DNA from: DASXIF01 sp036498145
Lineage (GTDB): Bacteria > Actinomycetota > Actinomycetes > Mycobacteriales > Jatrophihabitantaceae
NCBI GenBank assembly: GCA_963708625.1
Contig: CAVPSV010000004.1
Location: 1,847,137 to 1,911,136 of the forward strand
Direction: 5' to 3'
Length of the DNA stretch: 64,000 nucleotides
This document shows, one piece after another, positions 40,064-48,349 of this stretch (position 1 is the first letter of the stretch; each line of letters begins with the position of its first letter). Position numbers and translations under genes: made by a program. The notes below the pieces were generated by a model. That model saw nothing but the letters and a program-made list of their open reading frames with translations, ran no database searches and was not told the DNA's origin.

Positions 40064-40998
40064 GCGCGGACGTAGTCGACGAGCATCTTCTCCGGGAACT
40101 TGGTGTTGGCCTGCACGGCGTTCTTCCCGTTGTTGGCGTCAGTGCCGTCCACCGCGAGCGCGAGCAGGATGTAGAACGGCTGGTCGAAGGGCACCGGCGA
40201 GTTGGACCCGCTCGGCGCATACGGCGGCAGTGGCTGCCAGCTGGTCGTCCAGCAGGTGGTGCCGTCGTAGATGAAGGACATCTGCGTCGAGGTCCACTGC
40301 ACCGCGTAGGTGTGCCAGTCGGAGATCGCACTGTCGAGCGTGCAGTTCACCCCGCCCAGCGGTTGGCCCGGCGTGGTGACGTAGTGCAGGTGCGGCGACG
40401 CCATGTCCGGGTAGTCGGCGTAGGCCTCGAAGACGTCCATCTCGCCGTACTCGTAGGAGTTGGAGTGCGACGGGTTGACCGGCAGCATCCAGAACGCAGG
40501 GTGCATGCCGATGCCCTTGGGCAGTTTGGCCCGGACCTCGAACCGGCCGTACGTCTGGCTGAACGTGTTGAGCGTGGTCACCATGCCGCTGCGGTAGCGG
40601 TTGTCCGGCTCGCGCCCACACGGCAGCGCAGTGCGATGCCGGGTGGCGCTGAGTACGAGGTCGTGCCCGTTCGTATTGACGTTGTTCGGTGAGTCGCACT
40701 CGATGCCGGCGTCGAAGGCAGTGGTGGCGGTGTCCATCGCGGTCCACTTCGTCGTGTCGAGCGAATGCTTGCTGAACTCGTCGTCGAAGGTGCAGTGCCA
40801 GGCGGTGCCGTTGGGCTTGTAGAGCACGCCTTTGCCGCACGCCGGGGTGCTGCCGGCGGCCTGCGGCGCTGCCGGTGCCGGTCCACACGCCGAGGCCGAC
40901 GGTGACGAGCAGAACCATGAGCGAGCAGGCGACGGAGAACACCGGCCGCTGGCGCGCGCTTGGCGCCAGCCGATGGCGCGTTTCGGGGAGGTCCGCAT
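40054..40998 (-). CDS. GH16 family glycosidase (first paralogue), N-terminal frame disturbed
   Basis: The catalytic part is intact: CTFDDEFSKHSLDTTKWTAMD, TYGRFEVRAKLPKGIGMHPAFWMLP, catalytic YGEMDVFEAYADYP and PFDQPFYILLALAVDG. The expected membrane/signal helix (VFSVACSLMVLLVTVGLGVW) is in another frame between about 40945 and 40870, so a compensating pair of indels probably disturbs the N-terminus. Start taken at the ATG at 40998 (315 residues). It is the first of three overlapping leftward GH16 genes and is more diverged than the other two. Confidence 0.82.
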   Translation of the reverse strand: MRTSPKRAIGWRQARASGRCSPSPARSWFCSSPSASACGPAPAAPQAAGSTPACGKGVLYKPNGTAWHCTFDDEFSKHSLDTTKWTAMDTATTAFDAGIECDSPNNVNTNGHDLVLSATRHRTALPCGREPDNRYRSGMVTTLNTFSQTYGRFEVRAKLPKGIGMHPAFWMLPVNPSHSNSYEYGEMDVFEAYADYPDMASPHLHYVTTPGQPLGGVNCTLDSAISDWHTYAVQWTSTQMSFIYDGTTCWTTSWQPLPPYAPSGSNSPVPFDQPFYILLALAVDGTDANNGKNAVQANTKFPEKMLVDYVRAWS

Positions 40999-41141
40999 CG
41001 GTGGACGTCCAATCGGCCGGCAGGTAACTGGGCGCACAACGGCGAGCGGCCCTTGTTGGGCAACTCGCCGGATCCCCCGAAGATCACGGAGAACTTAACA
41101 GGGACCGGATGTCGACCGCAATTCAGGCGGGATGTTCACAG

Positions 41142-41624
41142 CTAGGACAAGGCGGGCAGTTCCGCAAGGCGAGCCCGGCATTGCCCGGCCACCTCGTCCA
41201 CCTCCGCGAGCGTGCGCTGCAGATCCTCTTCGCGCGCGCGCAGGTCGCCGGCGATGTCGTCCAGGCGCTCGAGCAGCGTCTGTAACTGCCGCCGTTCCGA
41301 GGACGCCGCCCCGTCGTACATCTCCACGATCTCGCGGCACTCGGCCAGGCTCATGCCCAGTCGCTTACCGCGCAGGATGAGACGGACGCGGGCCCGGTCG
41401 CGCGCGGAATAGATGCGGTTCGTGCCGACGCGCCGGGGCTTGATCAGCCCTTCCGCCTCGTAGAAGCGCAGGGTGCGCAGGCTGACGCCGAGTTCGTCGG
41501 CGAGTTCGCGCACCGTCCAGAGGCGGTCGTGCTCGCCGTGCGGTGCCGTCCGGTCCTCGGCCGGGGACGGCGCGACTGTGGCTCGTTCCACTGAGGATTG
41601 CCCCGCAGAACCTTCCCCGATCAT
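41142..41624 (-). CDS. MerR family transcriptional regulator
   Basis: A 160-residue regulator. After a polar 35-residue N-terminus comes the winged-helix MerR domain: LWTVRELADELGVSLRTLRFYEAEGLIKPRRVGTNRIYSARDRARVRLILRGKRLGMSLAECREIV. A long coiled-coil dimerisation helix (RRQLQTLLERLDDIAGDLRAREEDLQRTLAEVDEV) follows with little effector domain, as in short MerR members. Divergent from an acyl-CoA dehydrogenase gene, with a perfect 20-base palindrome between them, its likely operator. Start at the ATG at 41624. Confidence 0.9.
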   Translation of the reverse strand: MIGEGSAGQSSVERATVAPSPAEDRTAPHGEHDRLWTVRELADELGVSLRTLRFYEAEGLIKPRRVGTNRIYSARDRARVRLILRGKRLGMSLAECREIVEMYDGAASSERRQLQTLLERLDDIAGDLRAREEDLQRTLAEVDEVAGQCRARLAELPALS

Positions 41625-41644
41625 GCGCACCGAGGTATGCTAAG

Positions 41645-41664
41645 TGACGCTTACGTAAGCGTCA
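41645..41664. promoter_or_regulatory. Perfect 20-bp palindrome, candidate operator of the MerR regulator
   Basis: TGACGCTTACGTAAGCGTCA is an exact palindrome, 20 bases upstream of the merR-type ATG and 130 bases upstream of the acyl-CoA dehydrogenase start. A TTACGTAA core and this length suit a MerR dimer site. LiuR-type MerR regulators of branched-chain degradation also use ACGT-centred palindromes, as far as I recall. Confidence 0.65.
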
Positions 41665-41794
41665 ATCTGATCGAAGACTGAGCCTGACGAAGCAGGGCCG
41701 AAGCGTCGCGAAGACCTCGCGGCATTCGTCACCGAGCGACACCGCGTAATTCCAGAACGGTTGCCACGAGCAACCGAGATCGAAGGAGCAACCC

Positions 41795-42943
41795 GTGTTC
41801 GAGTTGTCCGCCGAGCATGAAGCGTTCCGCGCCGTGGTGCGCGAGTTCGCCGAAGCCGAACTAGCCCCGCATGTGGCCCAGTGGGACCGCGACCATCACC
41901 TGCCGGCGAAGGTGATCATGCAGATGGGCGAGCTGGGTCTGTTCGGCCTGACGGCGCCGGAGGAGTTCGGCGGCAGCGGTGCCGATTTCACCTCACTGTG
42001 CGTCGCGATCGAAGAGATCGGTCGCGTCGACCAGTCCATCGGCGCGACCCTGGAAGCCGGCGTCGGCCTGGGCATCAACCCGATCCTCACCTTCGGCACC
42101 GATGAGCAGAAGCGCACCTGGCTGCCCGACCTCGTCACCGGCCAGTCGATCGCCGCGTTCGGCCTGACCGAGCCCGAAGCCGGCTCCGACGCCGCCGCCA
42201 CCAAGACCCGCGCGCAGCTCGCCGACGGCAGCTGGATCATCAACGGCGCCAAGGCGTTCATCACCAACTCCGGCACGGACATCACCTCGGTCATCACCAT
42301 CACCGCGCGCACCGGCGCGGACGAGATTTCGACGATCATGGTGCCGGCCGGGACGCCGGGCCTGACCGTCGAGCCGGGCTACGACAAACTCGGCTGGCAC
42401 ATGGCCGACACGCACGGCCTCAGCTTCGACGACTGCCGCGTGCCGGCGGAGAACCTGCTCGGCGCCCGCGGCAACGGCTTCCGGCAGTTCCTCGCGGTGC
42501 TCGACGACGGTCGCATCGCCATCGCCGCCCTCGCCGTCGGCCTGGCCCAGGCATGCCTGGACCACTCCCGCCGCTATGCACTCGAGCGGCACACCTTCGG
42601 CGCCCCCATCGGCTCACGCCAGGCCGTTGCCTTCTCCCTCAGCGACCTCGCCGTCTCCGTCGATGCGGCGCGACTGCTCACCTACAAAGCCGCGTGGCTC
42701 AAGGACGCCGGCCGGCCCGCGGCCCAGGTCAAGCAGGCGGCCGCGGTCGCCAAGCTGTACGCCAGCGAGGCGGCGGTCGCAGCGGCCCGGACCGCCACCC
42801 AGGTCTTCGGCGGCAACGGCTTCATGGAGGAGTTCCCGGTCGCGCGGTTCTACCGCGACGCCAAGATCCTGGAGATCGGCGAGGGGACGTCCGAGGTGCA
42901 GCGCATGGTGATCGCGCGCGGGCTCGGCCTGCCGGTGAGCTGA
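41795..42943 (+). CDS. Acyl-CoA dehydrogenase
   Basis: A 382-residue FAD-dependent enzyme that makes the alpha,beta double bond of an acyl-CoA. FAD/substrate segments AFGLTEPEAGSDAAATKTRA, WIINGAKAFITNSG, and FGAPIGSRQAVAFSLSDLAV are present; the catalytic Glu is in KILEIGEGTSEVQRMVIARGL, the position used by short- and medium-chain enzymes. ATG at 41795 behind GGAG. It is probably the target of the divergent MerR regulator and the first gene of an operon with a carboxylase beta and epsilon subunit, suggesting branched-chain acyl-CoA catabolism (inference). Confidence 0.93.
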   Translation: MFELSAEHEAFRAVVREFAEAELAPHVAQWDRDHHLPAKVIMQMGELGLFGLTAPEEFGGSGADFTSLCVAIEEIGRVDQSIGATLEAGVGLGINPILTFGTDEQKRTWLPDLVTGQSIAAFGLTEPEAGSDAAATKTRAQLADGSWIINGAKAFITNSGTDITSVITITARTGADEISTIMVPAGTPGLTVEPGYDKLGWHMADTHGLSFDDCRVPAENLLGARGNGFRQFLAVLDDGRIAIAALAVGLAQACLDHSRRYALERHTFGAPIGSRQAVAFSLSDLAVSVDAARLLTYKAAWLKDAGRPAAQVKQAAAVAKLYASEAAVAAARTATQVFGGNGFMEEFPVARFYRDAKILEIGEGTSEVQRMVIARGLGLPVS

Positions 42944-43015
42944 GGCGACGACGGCGAGAGAGCGACGCGCGCCCGGTGTCGCGCCGTCGAGGATTCTGCG
43001 TGGGAGGCTGGGGCG

Positions 43016-44539
43016 GTGAGCGGGGACAAGGAGATCGCGGCCGCGCGCGACGCGACGCTGGCCCCGGCGGCACGCGCCGCGGCGAAGCTCGACGCGGCCA
43101 ACAAGCTGTATGTGCGCGAGCGCATCGCGCTGCTCGTCGACCCCGACTCGTTCGTCGAGGACGCCCAGCTGGCGAACGCGCTGGCCGCCGACCTGCCCGC
43201 GGACGGCGTCGTCACCGGTCAGGGCCTCGTCGACGGCCGCCCGGCACTGATCGTCGCCAACGACCCCACCGTCAAGGCCGGTTCGTGGGGTGCCCGGACC
43301 GTCGAGAAGATCATCCGGATCACCGAGCGGGCGCTGAACGAGGAACTGCCGGTGTTCTGGTTCATCGATTCCGCCGGTGCGCGCATCACCGACCAGGTGG
43401 ACCTGTTCCCGGGACGCCGCGGCGCCGGGCGGATCTTCAACAATCAGGTGGCGCTGTCCGGGAAGGTTCCGCAGATCTGCTGCCTGTTCGGCCCGTCGGC
43501 GGCCGGCGGCGCATACATCCCGTCGTTCTGCGACGTGGTGATCATGGTCGAGGGCAATGCGTCGATGTACCTCGGCTCGCCCCGGATGGCGGAGATGGTC
43601 GTCGGGGAGAAGGTGACGCTGGAGGAGATGGGCGGCGCGCGCATGCACGCCACCGTGTCCGGATGCGGCGACAACCTGGCCGTGGACGACGCCGATGCCA
43701 TCGAGCAGGCCAAGCTGTTCTTCTCCTACCTGCCCACCTGCTGGCGCGAGCAGCCACCGGACGCCCTCGCCGCGGCGCCGGTGCGCGAACTGCACACCGA
43801 GGCCATTCCCGCCGACGAGTCGATCCCGTTCGACATGCACGAGGTGATCGATTCCTTGATCGACGCCGACTCCTTCTTCGAGGTCAAGCCGCTGTTCGCC
43901 GCTGAGGTGATCACCGGGTTCGGTCGCATCGACGGACGTCCGGTGGGCGTGGTGGCGAACAACTCGGCCGTACGCGGCGGCGTGCTGTTCGTCGACTCGG
44001 CGGACAAGTCCGCGCGGTTCATCTGGCTCTGCGATGCCTTCAACATCCCGCTGCTCTACCTCGCCGACGTGCCCGGCTTCATGATCGGCAGCGCGGTGGA
44101 GCGGCAGGGCATCATCCGGCACGGCGCGAAGATGATCACTGCGGTGGCCGAGGCGACGGTGCCGCAGCTGTCGGTGATCGTGCGCAAGGCGTACGGCGCG
44201 GGACTCTATGCAATGGCCGGCCCAGGCTTCATGCCCGATGCGTGCATCGCACTGCCGACCGCGAAGATCGCGGTGATGGGGCCGCAAGCGGCGGTGAACG
44301 CGGTGTACGCGAACAAGATCGAACAGATCGCCGATCCGGACGAGCGCGCGGCCTACGTCGCCGAACGGCGCGCCGAGTACGAGCTGGACGTCGACCTGTT
44401 GCGATTGGCGTCCGATCTCGTGCTCGACGCGGTCATCGAGCCGGCCGAGTTGCGTGCCGAACTGGTGCGACGCTTTGCCGTGCTGGTCGGCAAGTCCCGC
44501 GCGCGCGTGCAGAAGCGGCACGGAGTACCGCCGGCATGA
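43016..44539 (+). CDS. Acyl-CoA carboxylase beta (carboxyltransferase) subunit
   Basis: A 507-residue biotin-dependent carboxyltransferase. The two crotonase-fold halves show WFIDSAGARITDQVDLFPGRRGAGRIFNNQVALSG, PSAAGGAYIPSFCDVVIMVEG, and ADVPGFMIGSAVERQGIIRHGAKMITAVAEATVPQLSVIVRKAYGAGLYAM. Sequence differs from the AccD5-like subunit at 50.7 kb and is nearer to a separate acyl-CoA carboxylase group, so substrate may be another acyl-CoA. It starts with GTG at 43016, follows the acyl-CoA dehydrogenase by 72 bases and overlaps the epsilon gene by 4 bases. Confidence 0.92.
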   Translation: MSGDKEIAAARDATLAPAARAAAKLDAANKLYVRERIALLVDPDSFVEDAQLANALAADLPADGVVTGQGLVDGRPALIVANDPTVKAGSWGARTVEKIIRITERALNEELPVFWFIDSAGARITDQVDLFPGRRGAGRIFNNQVALSGKVPQICCLFGPSAAGGAYIPSFCDVVIMVEGNASMYLGSPRMAEMVVGEKVTLEEMGGARMHATVSGCGDNLAVDDADAIEQAKLFFSYLPTCWREQPPDALAAAPVRELHTEAIPADESIPFDMHEVIDSLIDADSFFEVKPLFAAEVITGFGRIDGRPVGVVANNSAVRGGVLFVDSADKSARFIWLCDAFNIPLLYLADVPGFMIGSAVERQGIIRHGAKMITAVAEATVPQLSVIVRKAYGAGLYAMAGPGFMPDACIALPTAKIAVMGPQAAVNAVYANKIEQIADPDERAAYVAERRAEYELDVDLLRLASDLVLDAVIEPAELRAELVRRFAVLVGKSRARVQKRHGVPPA

Positions 44540-44724
44540 ATCACGCGGTGCGCATCTGCGGCGGCGTGATCGATTCGGGTGACGTCACGATCCGCGGCAA
44601 TGCGAGCGCCGAGGACGTGGCCGCGGTGCTCGCCACGCTCGCCGAGCTGGCCCAGCGCGCGCCAACCGTCGACCCGTACGAACGGTGGCGACGCACCCGG
44701 CTCGCCGCACTGCGCCCCAGCTGA
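44536..44724 (+). CDS. Small acyl-CoA carboxylase epsilon-like subunit
   Basis: A 62-residue protein with the epsilon-subunit pattern: RGNASAEDVAAVLATLAELA followed by YERWRRTRLAALR. Epsilon subunits (AccE) bind the beta subunit and stimulate carboxylase complexes of actinomycetes. The ATG overlaps the beta-subunit stop by 4 bases (ATGA), supporting a dedicated complex. It is shorter than the one at 50.5 kb. Confidence 0.8.
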   Translation: MNHAVRICGGVIDSGDVTIRGNASAEDVAAVLATLAELAQRAPTVDPYERWRRTRLAALRPS

Positions 44725-44731
44725 CCCACCT

Positions 44732-44770
44732 GGGGAGAGTTGGCCAGTCATAGCGCCACATACGCTCCCC
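44732..44770. repeat. Palindromic intergenic element (ATAGCG family), diverged copy C
   Basis: A 39-base inverted repeat, GGGGAGAGTT to CCCC, with CATAGCG at the same position as in copies A and B. It lies between the epsilon gene and the cyclase gene. Confidence 0.65.
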
Positions 44771-44795
44771 ACGTCGGGAATGGGACGCTGGAGCG

Positions 44796-46380
44796 GTGAG
44801 TGCGGACGTGGCCATGCTGCCGGCGACGGCGCGCACCGGGCTGCCCTACGCGGTGCGGACCGTGGTCGGTGTCGCCGCCGCGGTGATCCTGGCGAACCTG
44901 GTCGGTATTGCGACGGTGGCTGCGCTGCTCATCGGTCTGAACGCCAACGCGCCGCACGACCAGCGCAGCGTCCTGGTCACCGTGTCGGCGGTGTACGTCG
45001 CGGTGGCCACCGCGCTCGGCACGCTGATCGGCGTCACCCTGCATAAGCGCACCCTGCGCTGGCTGGCCGTCGGGGCGGGTGCCGGACCGGCACGAGGCCC
45101 GGCAGGCGTTGCGGACACCGATCGACCTCGCGCTGCTGTGCGGCACGCTGTGGCTCGGCGGCGCGGTGGTGATCAGCTCGCTGGTCGGCGGACTCGGTGG
45201 AGTCGGCGACGACATCGGCGAGATCGCCTCCGGCATCGTGCTGGCCGGCGCCAGCACGGCGGCCATCACCTTCATCATCGTCGCGCGCATCACCCGGCCG
45301 GTCACCCAGCTGGCGCTGACCGCTTACCCGCCGCGCCGCTCGCTGCTGCTGTCGGTGCGTGCGCGCATGCTCTTCGCCTGGCTGCTCACCACCGGTATAC
45401 CGGTACTGGGCATCATCCTGATCCTGACCGCGCCGCCGCAGCGCAGCCACGTACGCGGCGCCGGCATCATCCTCGGCTGCGTCGCACTCGGCGTGGGACT
45501 GCTCGCGAACACGCTGGTGGCGCGCGGAATCGGCATCCCGCTGCGCAACCTGCTCGACGTGTTGCACCGGGTCGGCGAGGGTCATCTGGACCGCGACGTG
45601 ATCGTGGACGACCCGGGCGAGATCGGTTTGCTGCAGAACGGCGTCAACGAGATGCTCGCCGGGCTGCGCGAGCGGGAACGCATCCGCGACCTGTTCGGCC
45701 GGCACGTCGGACCCGCGGTTGCGCAGGAAGCGTTGCGACGCGGCGTGACGCTGACCGGCGAGACCCGGGACGTGGTCGCGCTGTTCGTGGACATCACCGG
45801 TTCCACCACCTTGGCGCGCGAGGTCGACCCGGCGAAGTTCGTCGCGATGCTCAACGAATTCTTCGGCGTCGTGGTCGCCGCAGTGGAGGACAACGGCGGT
45901 CTGGTGAACAAGTTCGAGGGCGACGCAGCGCTGTGCGTCTTCGGCGCGCCGATGGAATTGGACGACCCGGCCACCGCCGCGCTGCGCACCGCGCGCCGGA
46001 TCCGCGACGAGGTGTGCGGGCGCGGCGAGTTCGACGTCGGTATCGGGGTAGCTGCTGGGCCGGTGGTCGCCGGCCAGATCGGCGCGGCTGAGCGCCTCGA
46101 GTACACCGTGATCGGTCCTGCGGTGAACGAGGCGTCGAGGCTGACCGATCTGGCCAAGAAGTGCCCGGCGCGGGTGCTGGTCAGTGCCGGCACCATCGAG
46201 GCCGCCTCGCCCGCGGAGCGGGGCCGGTGGCGGGAGGCGGACACGGTGACCCTGCGCGGTCACCAGGGGCCGATGCGCACTTACACCACAGTTGAGCCGT
46301 GCGCGCGGGTTGCCGACCCCGCTGCGGCATCGGCGGCCGATGCCGAGGACGACGCCGACGACGACGCCGGCTCTGGGTAA
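44796..46380 (+). CDS. Membrane-bound adenylate/guanylate cyclase with HAMP domain, one frame break
   Basis: A class III nucleotide cyclase of about 527 residues. It has about six N-terminal membrane helices, a HAMP segment (ARGIGIPLRNLLDVLHRVGEGHLDRDVIVDDPGEIGLLQNGVNEML) and a catalytic domain. Metal Asp residues lie in LFVDITGSTTLAREV and KFEGDAALCVFGAP, and the catalytic Asn/Arg region in VNEASRL. The layout matches mycobacterial cyclases such as Rv3645. An extra G near 45077 breaks the frame between helices 3 and 4. The C-terminus is Ala/Asp-rich and overlaps the convergent maf gene by about 100 bases. Confidence 0.88.
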
Positions 46381-47009
46381 CCGGCCGGGTAGCCGACGTC
46401 GCTCAGGCCGTAGCCCAGTTCCGCGAGCATCCGTCGTAACAGCGGCAGCGACAGCCCGATCACGTTGTGGTGATCGCCGTGCACGGCGTCGACGAACCAA
46501 CCGCCCAGCCCGTCCACGGTGAACGCCCCGGCCACCGCCGCAGGTTCGCCGGTGGCGGCGTACAACTCGATCTCCGCGTCGCTGATGTCGGCGAAGTGCA
46601 CCGTCGTCGCCGCGGTTCGCGCCAGTTCACGGCCGGTGCCGATGTCGATGAGACAGTGCCCGGTGTGCAGGGTGCCGGTGCGCCCGCGCATGTCCCGCCA
46701 GCGCGCGGCGGCAGTCTCCGCGTCGCCCGGCTTACCGAGTGCGACGCCGTCCAGGTCGAGCAGCGAGTCACACCCCAACACCAGCGCCGCGACGTCCCCG
46801 AGGCCAGCCGCGACATCGCGCGCCTTCGCGACGGCAAGTTCGGCCACCACCACCGCGGTCGGTGCGCCCGGATCGAGCAGCGCGGCCACCGCGTGCTCGT
46901 CGACCGCGCTGACGATCACTTCCGGCGACAGGCCGGCGCTGCGCAGCAATGCGTAGCGCGCCGGCGAGGCGGAGGCGAGGACGAAGTCCACCTGCCTGCG
47001 CGCCGTCAC
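46281..47009 (-). CDS. maf: Maf-type nucleoside triphosphate pyrophosphatase
   Basis: A 242-residue house-cleaning pyrophosphatase of the Maf/YhdE family. FVLASASPARYALLRSAGL, the conserved VSAVDEHAV, VLGCDSLLDLDGVALGKPGDAETA, MRGRTGTLHTGHCLI and GAFTVDGLGGWFVDAVHGDHHNVIGLSLPLL are all family motifs. The last 35 residues (Ser/Ala-rich) lie beyond the domain and are antisense to the cyclase C-terminus, as no stop occurs earlier. It overlaps the acyl-CoA dehydrogenase stop by 4 bases at a GTG start. Near accE5-accD5 in mycobacteria too (Rv3282). Confidence 0.9.
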   Translation of the reverse strand: MTARRQVDFVLASASPARYALLRSAGLSPEVIVSAVDEHAVAALLDPGAPTAVVVAELAVAKARDVAAGLGDVAALVLGCDSLLDLDGVALGKPGDAETAAARWRDMRGRTGTLHTGHCLIDIGTGRELARTAATTVHFADISDAEIELYAATGEPAAVAGAFTVDGLGGWFVDAVHGDHHNVIGLSLPLLRRMLAELGYGLSDVGYPAGYPEPASSSASSSASAADAAAGSATRAHGSTVV

Positions 47010-48151
47010 AACCCGAGCGACTTGCTGATGACGCTCTTCATGATCTCGGTGGTGCCGCCGTAGAGGCGAGTCACCCGGGCATCGGCATAGGCCCGCGAGA
47101 TCGGGTACTCGCTCATGTATCCGTACCCGCCGTGCAGTTGCAGGCAGCGATCGATCACTCGGCCCTGCAACTCGGTGCACCACCACTTGGCCTTGGCCGC
47201 GTCGGCCGCGGACAGTTCGCCCTCGTTGAGCCGGTCCACGCACTGGTCCAGAAATGCCTGCGCGACGTCGACCTCGGTGGCGACCTCGGCCAGCACGAAC
47301 TTCGTGTTCTGGAACGATCCGATGGTGGTGCCGAACGCCTTGCGCTCTTGTACGTAGCGCAGCGTCATCTCCAGCGCTGCGCGGGCTTCGGCGACACCGG
47401 CCACCGCGATCGAGGTGCGCTCCTGCGGCAGCTTCTGGGTCAGTTGCGCGAAGCCCTGCCCCTCTTCGCCGAGCAGGTTCTCCACCGGCACGCGCACGTC
47501 GGTGAACGACAGCTCGGCGGTGTCCTGACTGTGCAGCCCGAGCTTGTCCAGGTTGCGGCCGCGCTCGAAGCCGGCCATGCCCCGTTCGATGATCATCAGC
47601 GAGATGCCGCTGTGCCTGTCCGCGCCGGTGCGCACCGCCGTGATCACGAGGTCGGCGTTGATGCCGTTCGTGATGAACGTCTTGCTGCCGTTGACGACGT
47701 AGTGCTCGCCGTCGCGCTTGGCGCTGGTGCGGATACCGGACAGGTCCGACCCGGCGCCCGGCTCGGTCATGGCGACCGCGGTGATCAGTTCGCCGGTGGC
47801 GATGCCGGGCAGCCAGCGCTTGCGCTGCTCGTCGTCGCAGAAGGACAGGAAGTACGGCAGGCAGGTGTCGTTGTGCAGGGAGATGCCGAGCCCGGAGCCG
47901 GTGACGCCCGCCAGCGCGATCTGCTCGTCCAGGGCCTGGTTGAACCGGAAGTCGGAGACGCCGCCGCCGCCGAACTCCTCCGGCACGGCCATGCCGAGGA
48001 AGCCGCTGCGCCCGGCCTCGGCGAACACCTCCCGCGGGGTGATGCCGGCCCGCTCCCAGTCCAGGTAGTTCGGCACGATGGTCTTGTCCACGAAGGCGCG
48101 GAAGGCGTCGGCGAACGCCAGGTGTTCGGGCTCGTAGTGCTTGCGATCCAT
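47006..48151 (-). CDS. Acyl-CoA dehydrogenase, long-chain-type catalytic layout
   Basis: A 381-residue flavoenzyme: AMTEPGAGSDLSGIRTSA, YVVNGSKTFITNGINADLVI, and LQLHGGYGYMSEYPISRAYADARV. The usual C-terminal catalytic Glu is replaced by Gly (LYGGTTEIMK), but a Glu occurs in ERTSIAVAGVAEARAALEMTLRYVQERKAFG, the alternative position used by long-chain and isovaleryl-CoA dehydrogenases. So the enzyme should be active. ATG at 48151 behind AGGAGA. It is coupled to maf by a 4-base overlap. Confidence 0.9.
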   Translation of the reverse strand: MDRKHYEPEHLAFADAFRAFVDKTIVPNYLDWERAGITPREVFAEAGRSGFLGMAVPEEFGGGGVSDFRFNQALDEQIALAGVTGSGLGISLHNDTCLPYFLSFCDDEQRKRWLPGIATGELITAVAMTEPGAGSDLSGIRTSAKRDGEHYVVNGSKTFITNGINADLVITAVRTGADRHSGISLMIIERGMAGFERGRNLDKLGLHSQDTAELSFTDVRVPVENLLGEEGQGFAQLTQKLPQERTSIAVAGVAEARAALEMTLRYVQERKAFGTTIGSFQNTKFVLAEVATEVDVAQAFLDQCVDRLNEGELSAADAAKAKWWCTELQGRVIDRCLQLHGGYGYMSEYPISRAYADARVTRLYGGTTEIMKSVISKSLGL

Positions 48152-48256
48152 GTAGGGCTCTCCTGCTCCGGCACGTCCGGCTCGTGGGCCGCCGGCGAGG
48201 ACGCGGACCGTCACCGCCGATGCCTGTTCCGCCTTTGTACCAGTGTCCGAACACAG

Positions 48257-48299
48257 AGAAACCGGAGCGCAGATCGGGGGTGCCCGCGCTCCGGTTTCT
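48257..48299. promoter_or_regulatory. 14-bp perfect inverted repeat between divergent genes
   Basis: Arms AGAAACCGGAGCGC (48257-48270) and GCGCTCCGGTTTCT (48286-48299) enclose 15 bases. It lies between the divergent starts of the acyl-CoA dehydrogenase and mtnP, so a regulator site or an RNA hairpin in a 5' leader is more likely than a terminator. Confidence 0.5.
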
Positions 48300-48349
48300 G
48301 CGTACATCTTGGCCTGTTCTGGGCGCCGCGCAAATCGGGGCTCAGTACC

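Noticed and set aside
46949..48349. A long rightward frame of about 460 codons upstream of mtnP
   Set aside because: It is antisense to the well-conserved acyl-CoA dehydrogenase and its translation has no family features.
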